A stretch of DNA of 25,000 bases, taken from the NCBI GenBank assembly GCA_964020155.1, contig OZ026560.1:4576759-4601758 (forward strand), in the 5' to 3' direction. Positions within the stretch are counted from its first letter, which is position 1. Every line of letters begins with the position of its first letter. The stretch is from Chondrilla cf. caribensis. Its lineage: Eukaryota > Porifera > Demospongiae > Chondrillida > Chondrillidae. Both the position numbers and the translations under genes were made by a program. Positions 14,926 through 24,163 of the stretch are shown piece after piece. The notes beneath the pieces were generated by a model, which was not told the origin of the DNA, searched no databases, and saw only the letters and a program-made list of their open reading frames with translations.

Positions 14926-16290
14926 TCAATTACCGAGCGTTAGCGAGGTAATTGTTTCCGTTCGTTAGCGGAGTCCGATCGAGTCGCCCACGCTCTTAAT
15001 TGCGGTGGCCGCCAATATTGTTCGATCTAGGTCACTTTTTGGTTCCTTTGAACGCAAATCGTTCGTCGAACGAATCGATCAGCACTAAGTCGTCCCACCG
15101 ACGGTAATGGAGCACCGTCGCAGCATATATTAAAATGGCAAACTTAGACAAAGGTTGCCTGTGGTTCACACACGATGCGTTAAAGAGTACTTACTTTTCG
15201 ATTCCTCCTGTTGACAAATTTCGGACTACATCCCTACTAAATACCTTTAAAAAATTCGAAAACCAATTGTCAACTTTTTTGCACAACGATTTTTCGATTT
15301 CCTTCGCCGAAGAGCAGGGTTCGCCAATCCGTCGTTCGGGACACCAAATGGTCGGCCATCATGACGTCCATATGAAACGGAATAAAAGAAATGAAACAAG
15401 AATTCTAGGAACTTTAAAAAAGATCACCCACTCAGTGTCGAAGACACCTATATATGGAGAGCTTTACAGGGACTTTCCACAGAGACTGTGTACTTGCGTC
15501 ATTCCATCAAATGCAGAAGACACTATTCTAGCTGGGAGGTCAGCCGCGAGTCCCAAAGAGTCCTACGGTTCTTTGTAGAGAGTATTGCGACTGACCACCA
15601 GGAAGTGAGCTCTTTTTTTTTTCAGAGAAAAAAACCGTCCTTTTGAGGATTCGAACCCGCGACCTGGAGCCTAGAGTCGTGTCACCTGACCACCCCGCCA
15701 CCGTGACCTATCTATTTTATTACTAGTTGTGAACAAAGTTCAGAACCTCGCAAATAGATCTTGCATATCAAGATCTATGATATGACGTACTTCAGTGACA
15801 TCATCTAAAAATGTCTTCCAAAATGGACGTCATGATGGCCGACCATTTGGTGTCCCGAACGACGGATTGGCGAACCCTGCTCTTCGGCGAAGGAAATCGA
15901 AAAATCGTTGTGCAAAAAAGTTGAAAATTGTTATTTGAATTGTTTTAAGGTATTTAGTAGTGATGTAGTCCGAAATTTGTCGACAGGAGGAATCGAAAAG
16001 TAAGTGCTCTTTTAACGGATCGTGTGTGAACCACAGGCAACCTTTGTCCAAGTTTGCTATTTCAATACATGCTGCGACGGTGCCCCATTACCGTCGGTGG
16101 GACGACTTAGTGCTGAACGCTTCGATCGACGAACGATTTGCGTTCAAAGAAACCAAAAAGTGACCTAAATCCAACAATATTGGCGGCCACCGCAATTAAG
16201 AGCGTGGGCACCTCGATCGGACTACCCAAACGAACGGAAACAATTACCTCGAACGGAAACAATTACCTCGCTAACGCTCGGTAACTAGTT
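14926..16290. mobile_element. Foldback element 1 with about 450-bp terminal inverted repeats
   Basis: The left arm (about 14926-15373) begins CAATTACCGAGCGTTAGCGA. Its reverse complement forms the right arm (about 15822-16290), ending CTCGCTAACGCTCGGTAA. The arms share landmarks such as GCGGTGGCCGCCAATATTG, CCACCGACGGTAATGG and CAACGATTTTTCGATTTCC. The centre (about 15374-15821) differs and carries a tRNA-like sequence. The extreme ends contain a small palindrome (CAATTACC..GGTAATTG). No transposase reading frame is visible, so the element would be non-autonomous. I could not define a target-site duplication. Confidence 0.8.
15634..15708 (-). pseudogene. tRNA-like sequence / SINE-type Pol III promoter
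   Basis: The minus strand carries an A-box-like TGGCGGGGTGGTC and a perfect B box GGTTCGAATCC about 30 nt apart, the spacing of a class I tRNA. A run of seven T immediately follows, as in a Pol III terminator. The T-arm 3' strand and the acceptor and anticodon stems do not pair, so it is not a functional tRNA. It is either a decayed tRNA or the head of a tRNA-derived SINE, inside foldback element 1. Confidence 0.65.
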
Positions 16291-17503
16291 CAGACAGAGT
16301 CTGAAGGGGCTCGCCTAAGCTCGCCCTGTTAGCAGGGGTCAGCATAGACATGCAGTAGCTGGCATTGAAAACGTACACACAGGCACTGACTGATGTCTGC
16401 AGCATGCTGTATTCAGGCAATTATGGAAATGCCAGTAAATCCATAAGTGCTTGACAGGGTGGCTAAGTACATGCAGTGTGCTGTGTCCTGCTGCTGTGCA
16501 GTAGTTGCAGTAGCAACAGCATGTTCATCCCATGTTGCAGCACAGAACGATGATAATGATTATTATATAGATGGATTACACAGCATTAAAATGAATCAAT
16601 GCGTAAATATAAAACCCTAACCCTACCCTAACCCTAACCCTACCCTAACTCTACCTTAACTTACTCCCTACTCCAAATGTATTATGGGAAGAAATACCAA
16701 ATGTTGATCAGTGTGTACATCAAAATGCATTGATATTATCCCATTGTGTTAGACAGCTACAGCTTGCCCCATTCAGGTGCATATGTCAGCATGTGCACAT
16801 AGGGTCTGTCCCATTTAGCAGCAGATGTGCCCAAGTTGAAGTACAGGAACAATAGCAGTTGATGTATGCGTTTCGACAACGTTACTTTGCGTTTCTGTAT
16901 GAGACCATACAACATTAACATGTATTTCGAGATTCCTTGTTCCACAATAGAATCATTCAGACACAAAAGGTTCAAAAGCATTGATATGTGGCCTAAATAA
17001 CCATTTAAAAGTTTTAGAATGGTTAAAACAATGAGAAATAGATGTTTTAACACGTAAGATAAAACGCCCGACTCGCCGAAGAAGGACCCGGGTCCCCCGG
17101 TCGTTTCCTGCCTTTCAGAAGATGTCCCGAGTGTCCCCGCGCCTTTCTAGTTCTAGAAGAATGTTTCTTGTATTTGTCGAACGGTTCGAAGGAGATCAAT
17201 TCGGCCAATACCAGAATTGGCAGTCGATCAAAATGGCACGGCGTCCCAGAGAAAGAAATGTCAGCGTGTGTGAAAATTCGCCTCGATCGTCTCGAAAAGT
17301 GCATCCACGTCTTTCTCCAAACGTCCCTAACGTCTCTAAAAGAGTTTCCGTCCTTCAGAGGGTCGCACGATCGCGCCAGACGTCGAAAACGTTGACCAAA
17401 TTGTTGGCCTAAATTCGTAAAACAAACATACATATCCACACCGGAAGCGTAGGCGGGCAGGCGGCCGACTCGCAAGAGAGGGGCTCGCTTAGGCTCGCCC
17501 CAA
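16291..17503. other. Spacer between foldback elements, no gene recognised
   Basis: It contains a perfect small palindrome TTCAGACAGAGTCTGAA right after foldback 1 and a telomere-like tract near 16612-16660. A CpG-rich segment from about 17050 to 17460 keeps a long open frame on the minus strand without resemblance to any family I know. A 22-bp direct repeat (GGGGCTCGC.TA.GCTCGCCC) occurs at 16306-16327 and 17480-17501, bracketing the spacer. Confidence 0.6.
16612..16660. repeat. Interstitial telomere-like tract
   Basis: About 48 bp of mixed CCCTAA and CCCTA units (TTAGGG and TAGGG on the other strand), degenerating at the right end. It lies between two foldback elements. Confidence 0.85.
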
Positions 17504-18480
17504 TTACCGAGCGTTAGCGAGGTAATTGTTTCCGTTCGTTTGGGGAGTCCGATCGAGGTGCCCACGCTCTTAATTGCGGTGGCCGCCAATATTGTTGGAT
17601 TTAGGTCACTTTTTGGTTTCTTTGAACGCAAATCGTTCGTCGATCGAAGCGTTCAGCACTAAGTTGTCCCACCGACGGTAATGGGGCACCGTCACAGCAT
17701 ATGTTGAAGTGGCAAACTTGGACAAAGGTTGCCTGTGGTTCACACAAGATCCGTTAAAAGAGCACTTACTTTTCGATTCCTCCCATCGACAAATTTCGGA
17801 TTGCATCACTACTAAGTACCTTAAAACAATTCAAATGACAATTGTCAACTTTTTTGCACAACGATTTTTCGATTTCCATCGCCGAAGAGCAGGGTTCGCC
17901 AATCCGTCGTTCGGGACACCAAATGGTCGGCCATCATGACGTCCATTTTGGAAGACATTTTTAGATGATGTCACTGAAGTACGTCATATCATAGATCTTG
18001 ATATGCAAGATCTATTTGCGAGGTTCTGAACTTTGTTCACAACTAGTTATTATCTGCGCTATTTATAGTTGCCCTAAATATTCAATTCGAAAAATAGGCC
18101 GCCCCCGGGCACTCGAATCACTTGATTGTCTCTAAAAGGTTTAGAAGAACCTTCGCTGAAGATTTGAAGTTCGTCGAAGCCTTTACGCTCGAATTCTAGC
18201 CCAAATTCTAATTGTCGATGCTTTGAAATCGGCCATTTTTCTCGCACTATAAATTTCAATAGTGTAGTATAGTTCAATAGTATTTATATAGTAAGTGCTC
18301 TTTAACGGATCGTGTATGAACCACAGGCAACCTTTGTCTTAAGTTTGCCATTTTAATATATGCTGCGACGGTGCTCCATTACCGTCGGTGGGACGACTTA
18401 GTGCTGATCGATTCGTTCGACGAACGATTTGCGTTCAAAGAAACCAAAAAGCCTAAATCGAACGCTAACGCTCGGTAATT
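17504..18480. mobile_element. Foldback element 2, asymmetric copy
   Basis: The left arm (about 17504-18050) is a close copy of the foldback 1 arm in the plus direction. It extends further into the shared inner part: GACATTTTTAGATGATGTCA and AACTTTGTTCACAACTAGTT also occur in reverse at about 15721-15825. The right arm (about 18289-18480) is short and ends CTAACGCTCGGTAATT, with a second partial terminus at about 18500-18515. The centre (18050-18288) is unrelated to that of element 1. No transposase is visible. Confidence 0.75.
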
Positions 18481-18697
18481 ATTATAGCAATAAATAAACC
18501 GCTCGGTAATTATTCGATATTCAACAAATATTGCATTCAAAGATAAGCAGAATATCTCTAATATTGAAGTCATATTTGGCACAAAAATACTGTACATACG
18601 TGTGCTGCATTGTGCATATAATACATACAAAAAGCATTTATCCAATTGCAAACATATAAATAAATTGATCACCCCTCCCATTATGTACACAACAATT

Positions 18698-20004
18698 TTA
18701 GGTGAACACGTTGTAGCTTTCAATGTATTGGGACTTTGGGCACATCACCACTGTGATGGTGGTGAACTTGTTCTGCACTGGGTCCCTGGTCAACACCGCC
18801 TTGAGACCAGTCACTGCGGCACCGTCTTTCTGGCCCAGTTCCTGCATATAGGTGTTGCCATAGTAACGCCTGTTGTCGTACTTGTAGGTAGGTTTCCAGT
18901 GGTCCTATGAAAATTGGCAAAATGAAGCAATTGAGAGCAAATGAGGATCTGTACCACAAATTGGTTGCAAAAGTAGCAAAAGGAAATGGGAATGTTTCCA
19001 CTGTACAACAGCAAATGGAAATGGGAATGTTCCTACTGTACAACAGCAAATGGAAATAGGAATGTTCCCACTGTAAAACAGCAAATGGAAATGAGAAAGT
19101 TCTCAAATGGAAATGTTCCCACTGTATAACAGCAAATGGAAATGGGAATGTTCCCACTGTACAACGTTTTGAGAGAGCTATTATCTTCCAACTGCACCTT
19201 TGTTGATGTGTTCATTGTATCAGTTTCTGCCTACCAGCATGCGTGCACCAACATACTGTGTATGATAAAGTTATACTCTCTCCATCAGGTATAGGTTGAA
19301 TTAAGGATCCCGTAACTAGTACTGGAAATACTGTGTAGCGGGAATTTTTCACGGGACAAAATTTTCACTGATGGGTCCAAAAATGAGAATTTGAAGATGA
19401 AATTTCGCAGATGCTGTCCACAATCACATGATAGAACAACGAGAATGCCTAATTTGCGGATTTTAGGCTAACTGCAAAATCTGTGAAAATTTTGTCCCTC
19501 AAACAATTCCCGCTATACGGTAACCCCCAGAGTCAAAATATTTGGGAATGGAAACAAAGAAAAAGAGAAGCTGTGTTCTTCAATGCTCCAAAATCGGAAG
19601 ATCTTTTGACACAAGCTCAGATTACCTGCTCAACCAGTCAGGATTAAACAGTTGAACTACGCAGCAACTCACATAATTCGTTTCCAAGATGTACCAGCTG
19701 TTGGGTGTTGTTGTGACGTTGAGTGTCCACTTATCTCGCAGGAAGTTCCTGTCTCTTGTAAGCACCGCCCCCTCCCCAGGATTGGTACCAGCGAGGATGA
19801 AGTAGGTAGGAGCTGTTATCTTTTCACTAGAGATTGAATCCACAGCGGATTGATAGCTACTGGCTGTCAATAGGACCTGTAGTGAGTAAAGCGGGTGAAG
19901 GGATGATATGCCTGCATTCAGCTACACAACACACAGTCATGCATATACTCATATACATGCATTTACATGTACACACACACATGCACACATGCACATGCAC
20001 ACAT

Positions 20005-20042
<38 letters not shown>

Positions 20043-20046
20043 ATGC

Positions 20047-20116
<70 letters not shown>

Positions 20117-21468
20117 ACATTTCTTAACAAATGTGTTGGACTCCAAGCTTTCAAGAGAACTGCCTCAAGATAGTCTACAGTCGGATGACCTCCTAATTCT
20201 CTCTCATTTATGGAAATAGAGTATCCAGAAGGACTTATACCAGTCAATATACCCTATGGAACAGAGGTATCACATGACTGTCATATGGTCAGACATCATG
20301 CAATGTACATGCAGGCAGGCATGTTCTCTCACACACACACACAGACACACGCACACACACGTACCACAAATCCAACTGTGACAACACCAGTGGCCACTAT
20401 ACTCCCACCTTTAATGAAATCAGCCTGAAGAGAAACACAGAAACAACAGCAAAAACATGAGGAGATCATAGAGGTCACTGATCCAGTACAACTATTGCAT
20501 TGAAACTGTGAGTACTAAAAATGTACTCCAATCACCTGTACAGTGAGGTTTCTGAGATCATTTGGGACGTTCCAGTCAAGGTTCCGTCCATGGAATATGT
20601 TCCCACTACCGTCCTGAGCTACTATTGAGGTACAGGCAGAGGGGATGTGGGCTTCAACAGGCGGGTTGGGGGCACTCCCGTTGGTAGTATTCGGGTGACC
20701 GCCACCAATCTGTATGGAGGAGAGTCTGCAGTATACCAACATGCACACCCACATAGCCTACATTCACTGACATACCCACACATACCCTACATTCATCCGC
20801 ACACCCACACATACCCTACATTCACTGACACACCCACAAATATCCTACATTCCCTGACACACCCACACATACCCTACATTCACTGACACACCCACACATA
20901 GCCTACATTCACTGACACACCCACACATACCCTACGTTCACTGACACACCCACACAGAGCCTACAGTACACTGACACACCCACACACAGAGCCTACAGTA
21001 TACTGACACACACGCTTCAGTAAATCCTCCTCCATACTAACCCTTCGCATTTCGTAGGCAAAATTCAGCCCCACGATGACGCCAAGATCAATCCCCCAAT
21101 AGTCGGCAATGGACTTCATTTCTTCTCCTAGCTCTCCAAGATGACTATCAAAACTAGCCATGATCTCCTCGAGGACCTTCTCCTCCTCTTTGCTGGGCAT
21201 CTACAAGCATGCAACGCTATGGGTACATATAAGTGTGTGTTCGCTCACGTATCCAGTACGTACTTACCAAAGAGTTGAAGTACTGGACAACCAGAGGGGC
21301 AGAGGTTTTGAAGTCTTCTAAAATCGGAAGCCAACGTTCACTTGGTTTAGTGTCGAGGTCTACCTGGTACTTTTGCATCGGAACCAATCTAGAGACTCCA
21401 GATGACACTCCCGAGAAGGCAATACCAATAATAGCGACAGCGAAAAATGCAAGCCTCTCCGCAGCCAT
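18698..21468 (-). CDS. N-acylethanolamine acid amidase / acid ceramidase family hydrolase, 7 exons, 379 aa
   Basis: Exons from the start: 21468-21268, 21200-21042, 20709-20536, 20424-20365, 20253-20119, 19876-19673, 18904-18698; all phases agree and the stop is TAA. The family are lysosomal N-terminal-nucleophile amidases that self-cleave before a catalytic cysteine and hydrolyse N-acylethanolamines (NAAA) or ceramide (ASAH1). A signal peptide covers about residues 1-25. The N-terminal alpha part has SERWLPIL. The catalytic Cys is C146 in ACTSIVAQD, followed by [15 protein letters not shown], then [10 protein letters not shown] and ETNYDHWKP near the C-terminus. These details look closer to NAAA than to ASAH1, but the substrate is not settled. 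Human NAAA is 359 aa and ASAH1 395 aa. An upstream in-frame GTG is not used as start. Confidence 0.9.
18976..19165. repeat. 35-bp minisatellite, about 5 copies
   Basis: A unit starting GCAAATGGAAATGGGAATGT and ending ACTGTACAACA repeats every 35 bp, with one enlarged copy, in intron 6 of the NAAA-like gene. Each unit contains the palindrome GGGAATGTTCCC or a near version. Confidence 0.9.
19331..19520. mobile_element. TA-flanked MITE with GGGAATT/AAAATTTTCAC termini
   Basis: A 190-bp element between TA dinucleotides (19329-19330 and 19521-19522). The left end CTGTGTAGCGGGAATTTTTC matches the reverse of the right end CCGTATAGCGGGAATTGTTT. Both continue into GGGACAAAATTTTCAC. The inverted ends are about 42 bp with few mismatches. 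No coding capacity. It lies in intron 6 of the NAAA-like gene. Confidence 0.82.
19970..20118. repeat. (CA)n microsatellite adjoining a splice donor
   Basis: CA repeats, GT on the transcript of the NAAA-like gene. They start at the exon 5 donor (AGAAAT then GTGTGTGTTTG) and fill most of intron 5. Confidence 0.93.
20328..20364. repeat. Short (CA)n tract next to a splice donor
   Basis: An interrupted CA run. On the transcript it follows the GTACGTGTGTGTG donor of exon 4 of the NAAA-like gene. Confidence 0.85.
20752..21010. repeat. 29-bp minisatellite, about 9 copies
   Basis: Imperfect copies of CCTACATTCACTGACACACC followed by CACACATAC, period 29 bp. They occupy most of intron 2 (332 bp) of the NAAA-like gene. 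The right-hand copies change to CACAGAGCCTACAGTA. Confidence 0.9.
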
Positions 21469-21486
21469 CTTTACTTCCAACGTGAC

Positions 21487-21494
21487 CACGTGAC
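21487..21494 (-). promoter_or_regulatory. CLEAR-like E-box upstream of the NAAA-like gene
   Basis: On the gene strand the site reads GTCACGTGGT, eight of ten matches to the CLEAR consensus. It lies 19 bp before the ATG, in the 125-bp gap after MRPL24. At this distance it could be in the leader rather than the promoter. Confidence 0.4.
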
Positions 21495-21593
21495 ATGCCC
21501 TTAAACGTTAACCCTGTCTGGAACGACCCAAAAAGCGAGACATACTGACATACACATACAACACAAAATGACAACAGCGCATCACGCAAACAG

Positions 21594-22790
21594 CTACGTT
21601 TTATCAGTTTGTGCTGGTGTATTGTCCTTCAAGGATGCGACAATCTCCTCTTCAAAAGTAAGAAGGGATGGGATAAAAGACCTTGCCATCACATCGTCTG
21701 CCTTGGTATCATAGGATCCCTCTGCAAAATCCAACGTAGGTAGATAGATCCAATGAAGTAGAAACTTGTAAGACAAACAATAAGGGACCCACAACCAGTT
21801 CTTGTTATCTGACATGATATCAAGATATCCTTACTATATGTACACTACTATAGCAAACCAAGTACAGTACAACTTGCTCAGTAAGCACCTTCGTTAGTAC
21901 ACACTCCTGGTAGGGTGAGTACATACACTTCACTCAGTCCTCAGCTCATGTACACTATGTCAACCAGTACTGATAGTAAGTACCTCTGATGAGAAGTACA
22001 GATTTGGTGTGCCCTTCAAGGTACTTACTAAGCAAGTTGGAATGTAATACTTACAATAAACTGGTTTGTATCCAACAGTAATTAGTATTGAGGATGTTTG
22101 CCTTAATACGTTTATACAGTATTACAGTCACTGTAATCTTGATGTTATGGTGATCTCAAACAGTGGTTATAATGTTCCAACATACCGATCCTTACCTATG
22201 TATCCCGAACGAGATTTGAAGTCCTTTCTTTCCCACGGTGGTTTCGGTATTATAGTCTTCGTTTTCCGAGCCACACGCACTTTCTGTCCTTCTTCGGTAA
22301 ACATCGTCCTCGTGCGAGTGGGTTTGCTGTACACACACATACAAACATAACATGACAATATATATTTCTTCTTCTAAAGATTTATTGAGCTTGGCATAGC
22401 ATCGAATTGTCTATTAGTTTTGGACGTTTCGGTCCCGAAGACCTTCGTCAGCAATAAATAGATTCTTATCTATTTATTGCTGACGAAGGTCTTCGGGACC
22501 GAAACGTCCAAAACTAATAGACAATTCGATGCTATGCCAAGCTCAATAAATCTTTAGAAGAAGAAATATATATATCTACATAGCAATGAACCTCTACGAT
22601 ATAATAACATGACAACTCAAACCAGGATACATCACAAATCAGTTACTAATGACTGAGACAACTAGGTAGAATATTGGCTCAGCAATGATGACGATGACAA
22701 CTATACAATGTATCAAGAAAAATGTACACTCCAGTATCGATTAGGAATAAAGATGGTTCGCTTAATTAAGTATTCATGCACACACACGCA

Positions 22791-22822
<32 letters not shown>

Positions 22823-24129
22823 TGTAGTCATAAAACCGTATAACATACCACACATCATTGTACAATTGTCAGAACTCACTTCGTGGAAGGATCCACCAAG
22901 GCCACATTTGATATATGCAGAGGTGCTTCACTCTGGATACGCCCACCGGGGATACCCTTCCCCCCGGGGATAGTTCTCACATGCTGAATAAAAACAGTAT
23001 CGCATGACAAGCATGTGATAAGCTAGTCTGACCACTAGTTATAGCCCCAATTTCTTATCATATGTTGATGAAGAGAGAAGTTATTCTAGCAACCATTGTT
23101 ATCTTAGCACATTGGTTGACCCACATACCATAAGAGGAGTTTAGGCAAGCAGTCAGATTAATGACTAATGTGATTGACACTCACAGTGTTAAGACCGCCA
23201 ACAATGACTCGATTCTTCTCTCTCTGAACACACACCACCTTTCCTTGCTTTCCAGTGTCTTTGCCACTCAATATCTGAACCTGAAACAATTGAAATCACA
23301 AACGAATTTAAAATTTACCCTTCCCAGGTTGCGTGTGTGGTCCAGAAATATTAAAATGATTCTTGCATAGCAGATCCTCTTCAGGTGTACAACAGGAGTG
23401 ACAGGTTGTACAAGGGGAATGACTGATTGTACAACAGGAGTGACAGTTTGTACAAGGGGAGTGACTAGTTGTACAACAGGAGTGACAGTTTGTACAAGGG
23501 AAGTGACAGGTTGTACAACAGGAGTGACAGGTTGTACAAGGGGAGTAACTGGTCATACAACAGGGATTGGCTGTTTGTACAAGAAGAGTGATAAGTTGTA
23601 CAACAGGAGTGACAGGTTGTACAAGGGGAGTGACTGGTCATACAACAGGGATTGGCTGTTTGTACAATCATGAATGGGACTGACCGACTGCCTAACAAAT
23701 ACTGTCTACCGTGCCTTGGTCTATGGGATAAAGAACAATGATGCAAGAAAGTACATTGCAGTGGTACCTGGCAAGGCAGTGTGGGGTTGGAAGTGAGATG
23801 CAGGAGAAGATTAGGGACAATGAAACAGAACAAGCATAGTATGTATACGTACACAGTATTTATTTTATAATAGTTATATTGGCTTAACATTAACAATGTG
23901 AAGGAATCACACGGAAAGTACTCATTTTTGTAAAGGTTCTTACCGTGTCTCCTCTGACTATTCTCCATTTCTTCAAAGGCTTGATCAATTTGTTCTTCCA
24001 GGACATTACTGACAAGGCGTTTGTTGGGTCGGGGGGGACGAAAGTGGTGGATTCTAACACTGGCCCACGGGCGTATATATGTGACACAACTAGGCGCTTG
24101 TCTCGGACCTTCCATGTCCACATGACCAT
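21594..24129 (-). CDS. MRPL24: Mitochondrial ribosomal protein L24 (uL24m), 5 exons, 214 aa
   Basis: Exons from the start: 24129-23944, 23280-23185, 22983-22880, 22326-22196, 21721-21594; all phases agree and the stop is TAG. It is a structural protein of the mitochondrial large ribosomal subunit. The KOW motif spans the exon 1/2 junction: RGDT then [16 protein letters not shown] and [10 protein letters not shown]. It is followed by [36 protein letters not shown] and TIIPKP, which match metazoan MRPL24 closely. The C-terminal exon has [19 protein letters not shown], the usual tail. Human MRPL24 is 216 aa. The start is the first in-frame ATG after a TGA 15 nt upstream. The N-terminus is basic and fits a mitochondrial presequence. 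It is divergent from the exon at 24164 and only 125 bp ahead of the NAAA-like gene. Confidence 0.93.
21865..22044. mobile_element. Tc1/mariner-type MITE, copy 2
   Basis: A 180-bp relative of the element at 3121-3295, with TA at 21863-21864 and 22045-22046. The ends start CAGTACAACTTGCTCAGTAA, with an inverted partner at the right. The middle stretch CATGTACACTATGTCAACCA is identical in both copies. It lies in MRPL24 intron 4. Confidence 0.82.
22358..22573. mobile_element. Perfect 105-bp inverted repeat (foldback MITE)
   Basis: The arms 22358-22462 and 22469-22573 are exact reverse complements, separated by only 6 nt (TTCTTA). They carry TTTATTGCTGACGAAGG.., the sequence of the single-arm element in FAM227 intron 1. 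It lies in MRPL24 intron 3, its near end about 31 nt from the exon 4 acceptor. No coding capacity. Confidence 0.9.
22776..22822. repeat. (CACG)n/(CA)n microsatellite
   Basis: A CA run containing about six CGCA units in MRPL24 intron 3. Confidence 0.9.
23385..23668. repeat. 21-bp minisatellite with alternating variants
   Basis: About 13 copies of a 21-bp unit alternate between TTGTACAACAGGAGTGACAG and TTGTACAAGGGGAGTGACT types, with a larger duplicated block near the right end (GGTCATACAACAGGGATTGG twice). It lies in MRPL24 intron 1. As 21 is a multiple of three, frames on both strands stay open and give cysteine/threonine-rich pseudo-proteins. Confidence 0.9.
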
Positions 24130-24163
24130 AGAACCTCCAACTCATGACCAGGTAGTGAACAAG

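Noticed and set aside
15135..17939. Related frames ending NGRPS in three foldback arms (15135-15578 plus, 15830-16051 minus, 17709-17939 plus)
   Set aside because: Comparing the last two, most substitutions change the amino acid, the start codon is ATG, ATA or GTG in different arms, and the first is frameshifted. This is shared repeat DNA, not a conserved protein.
23398..23673. Cys/Thr-rich open frames on both strands
   Set aside because: They result from a 21-bp minisatellite, whose length is a multiple of three, inside MRPL24 intron 1.
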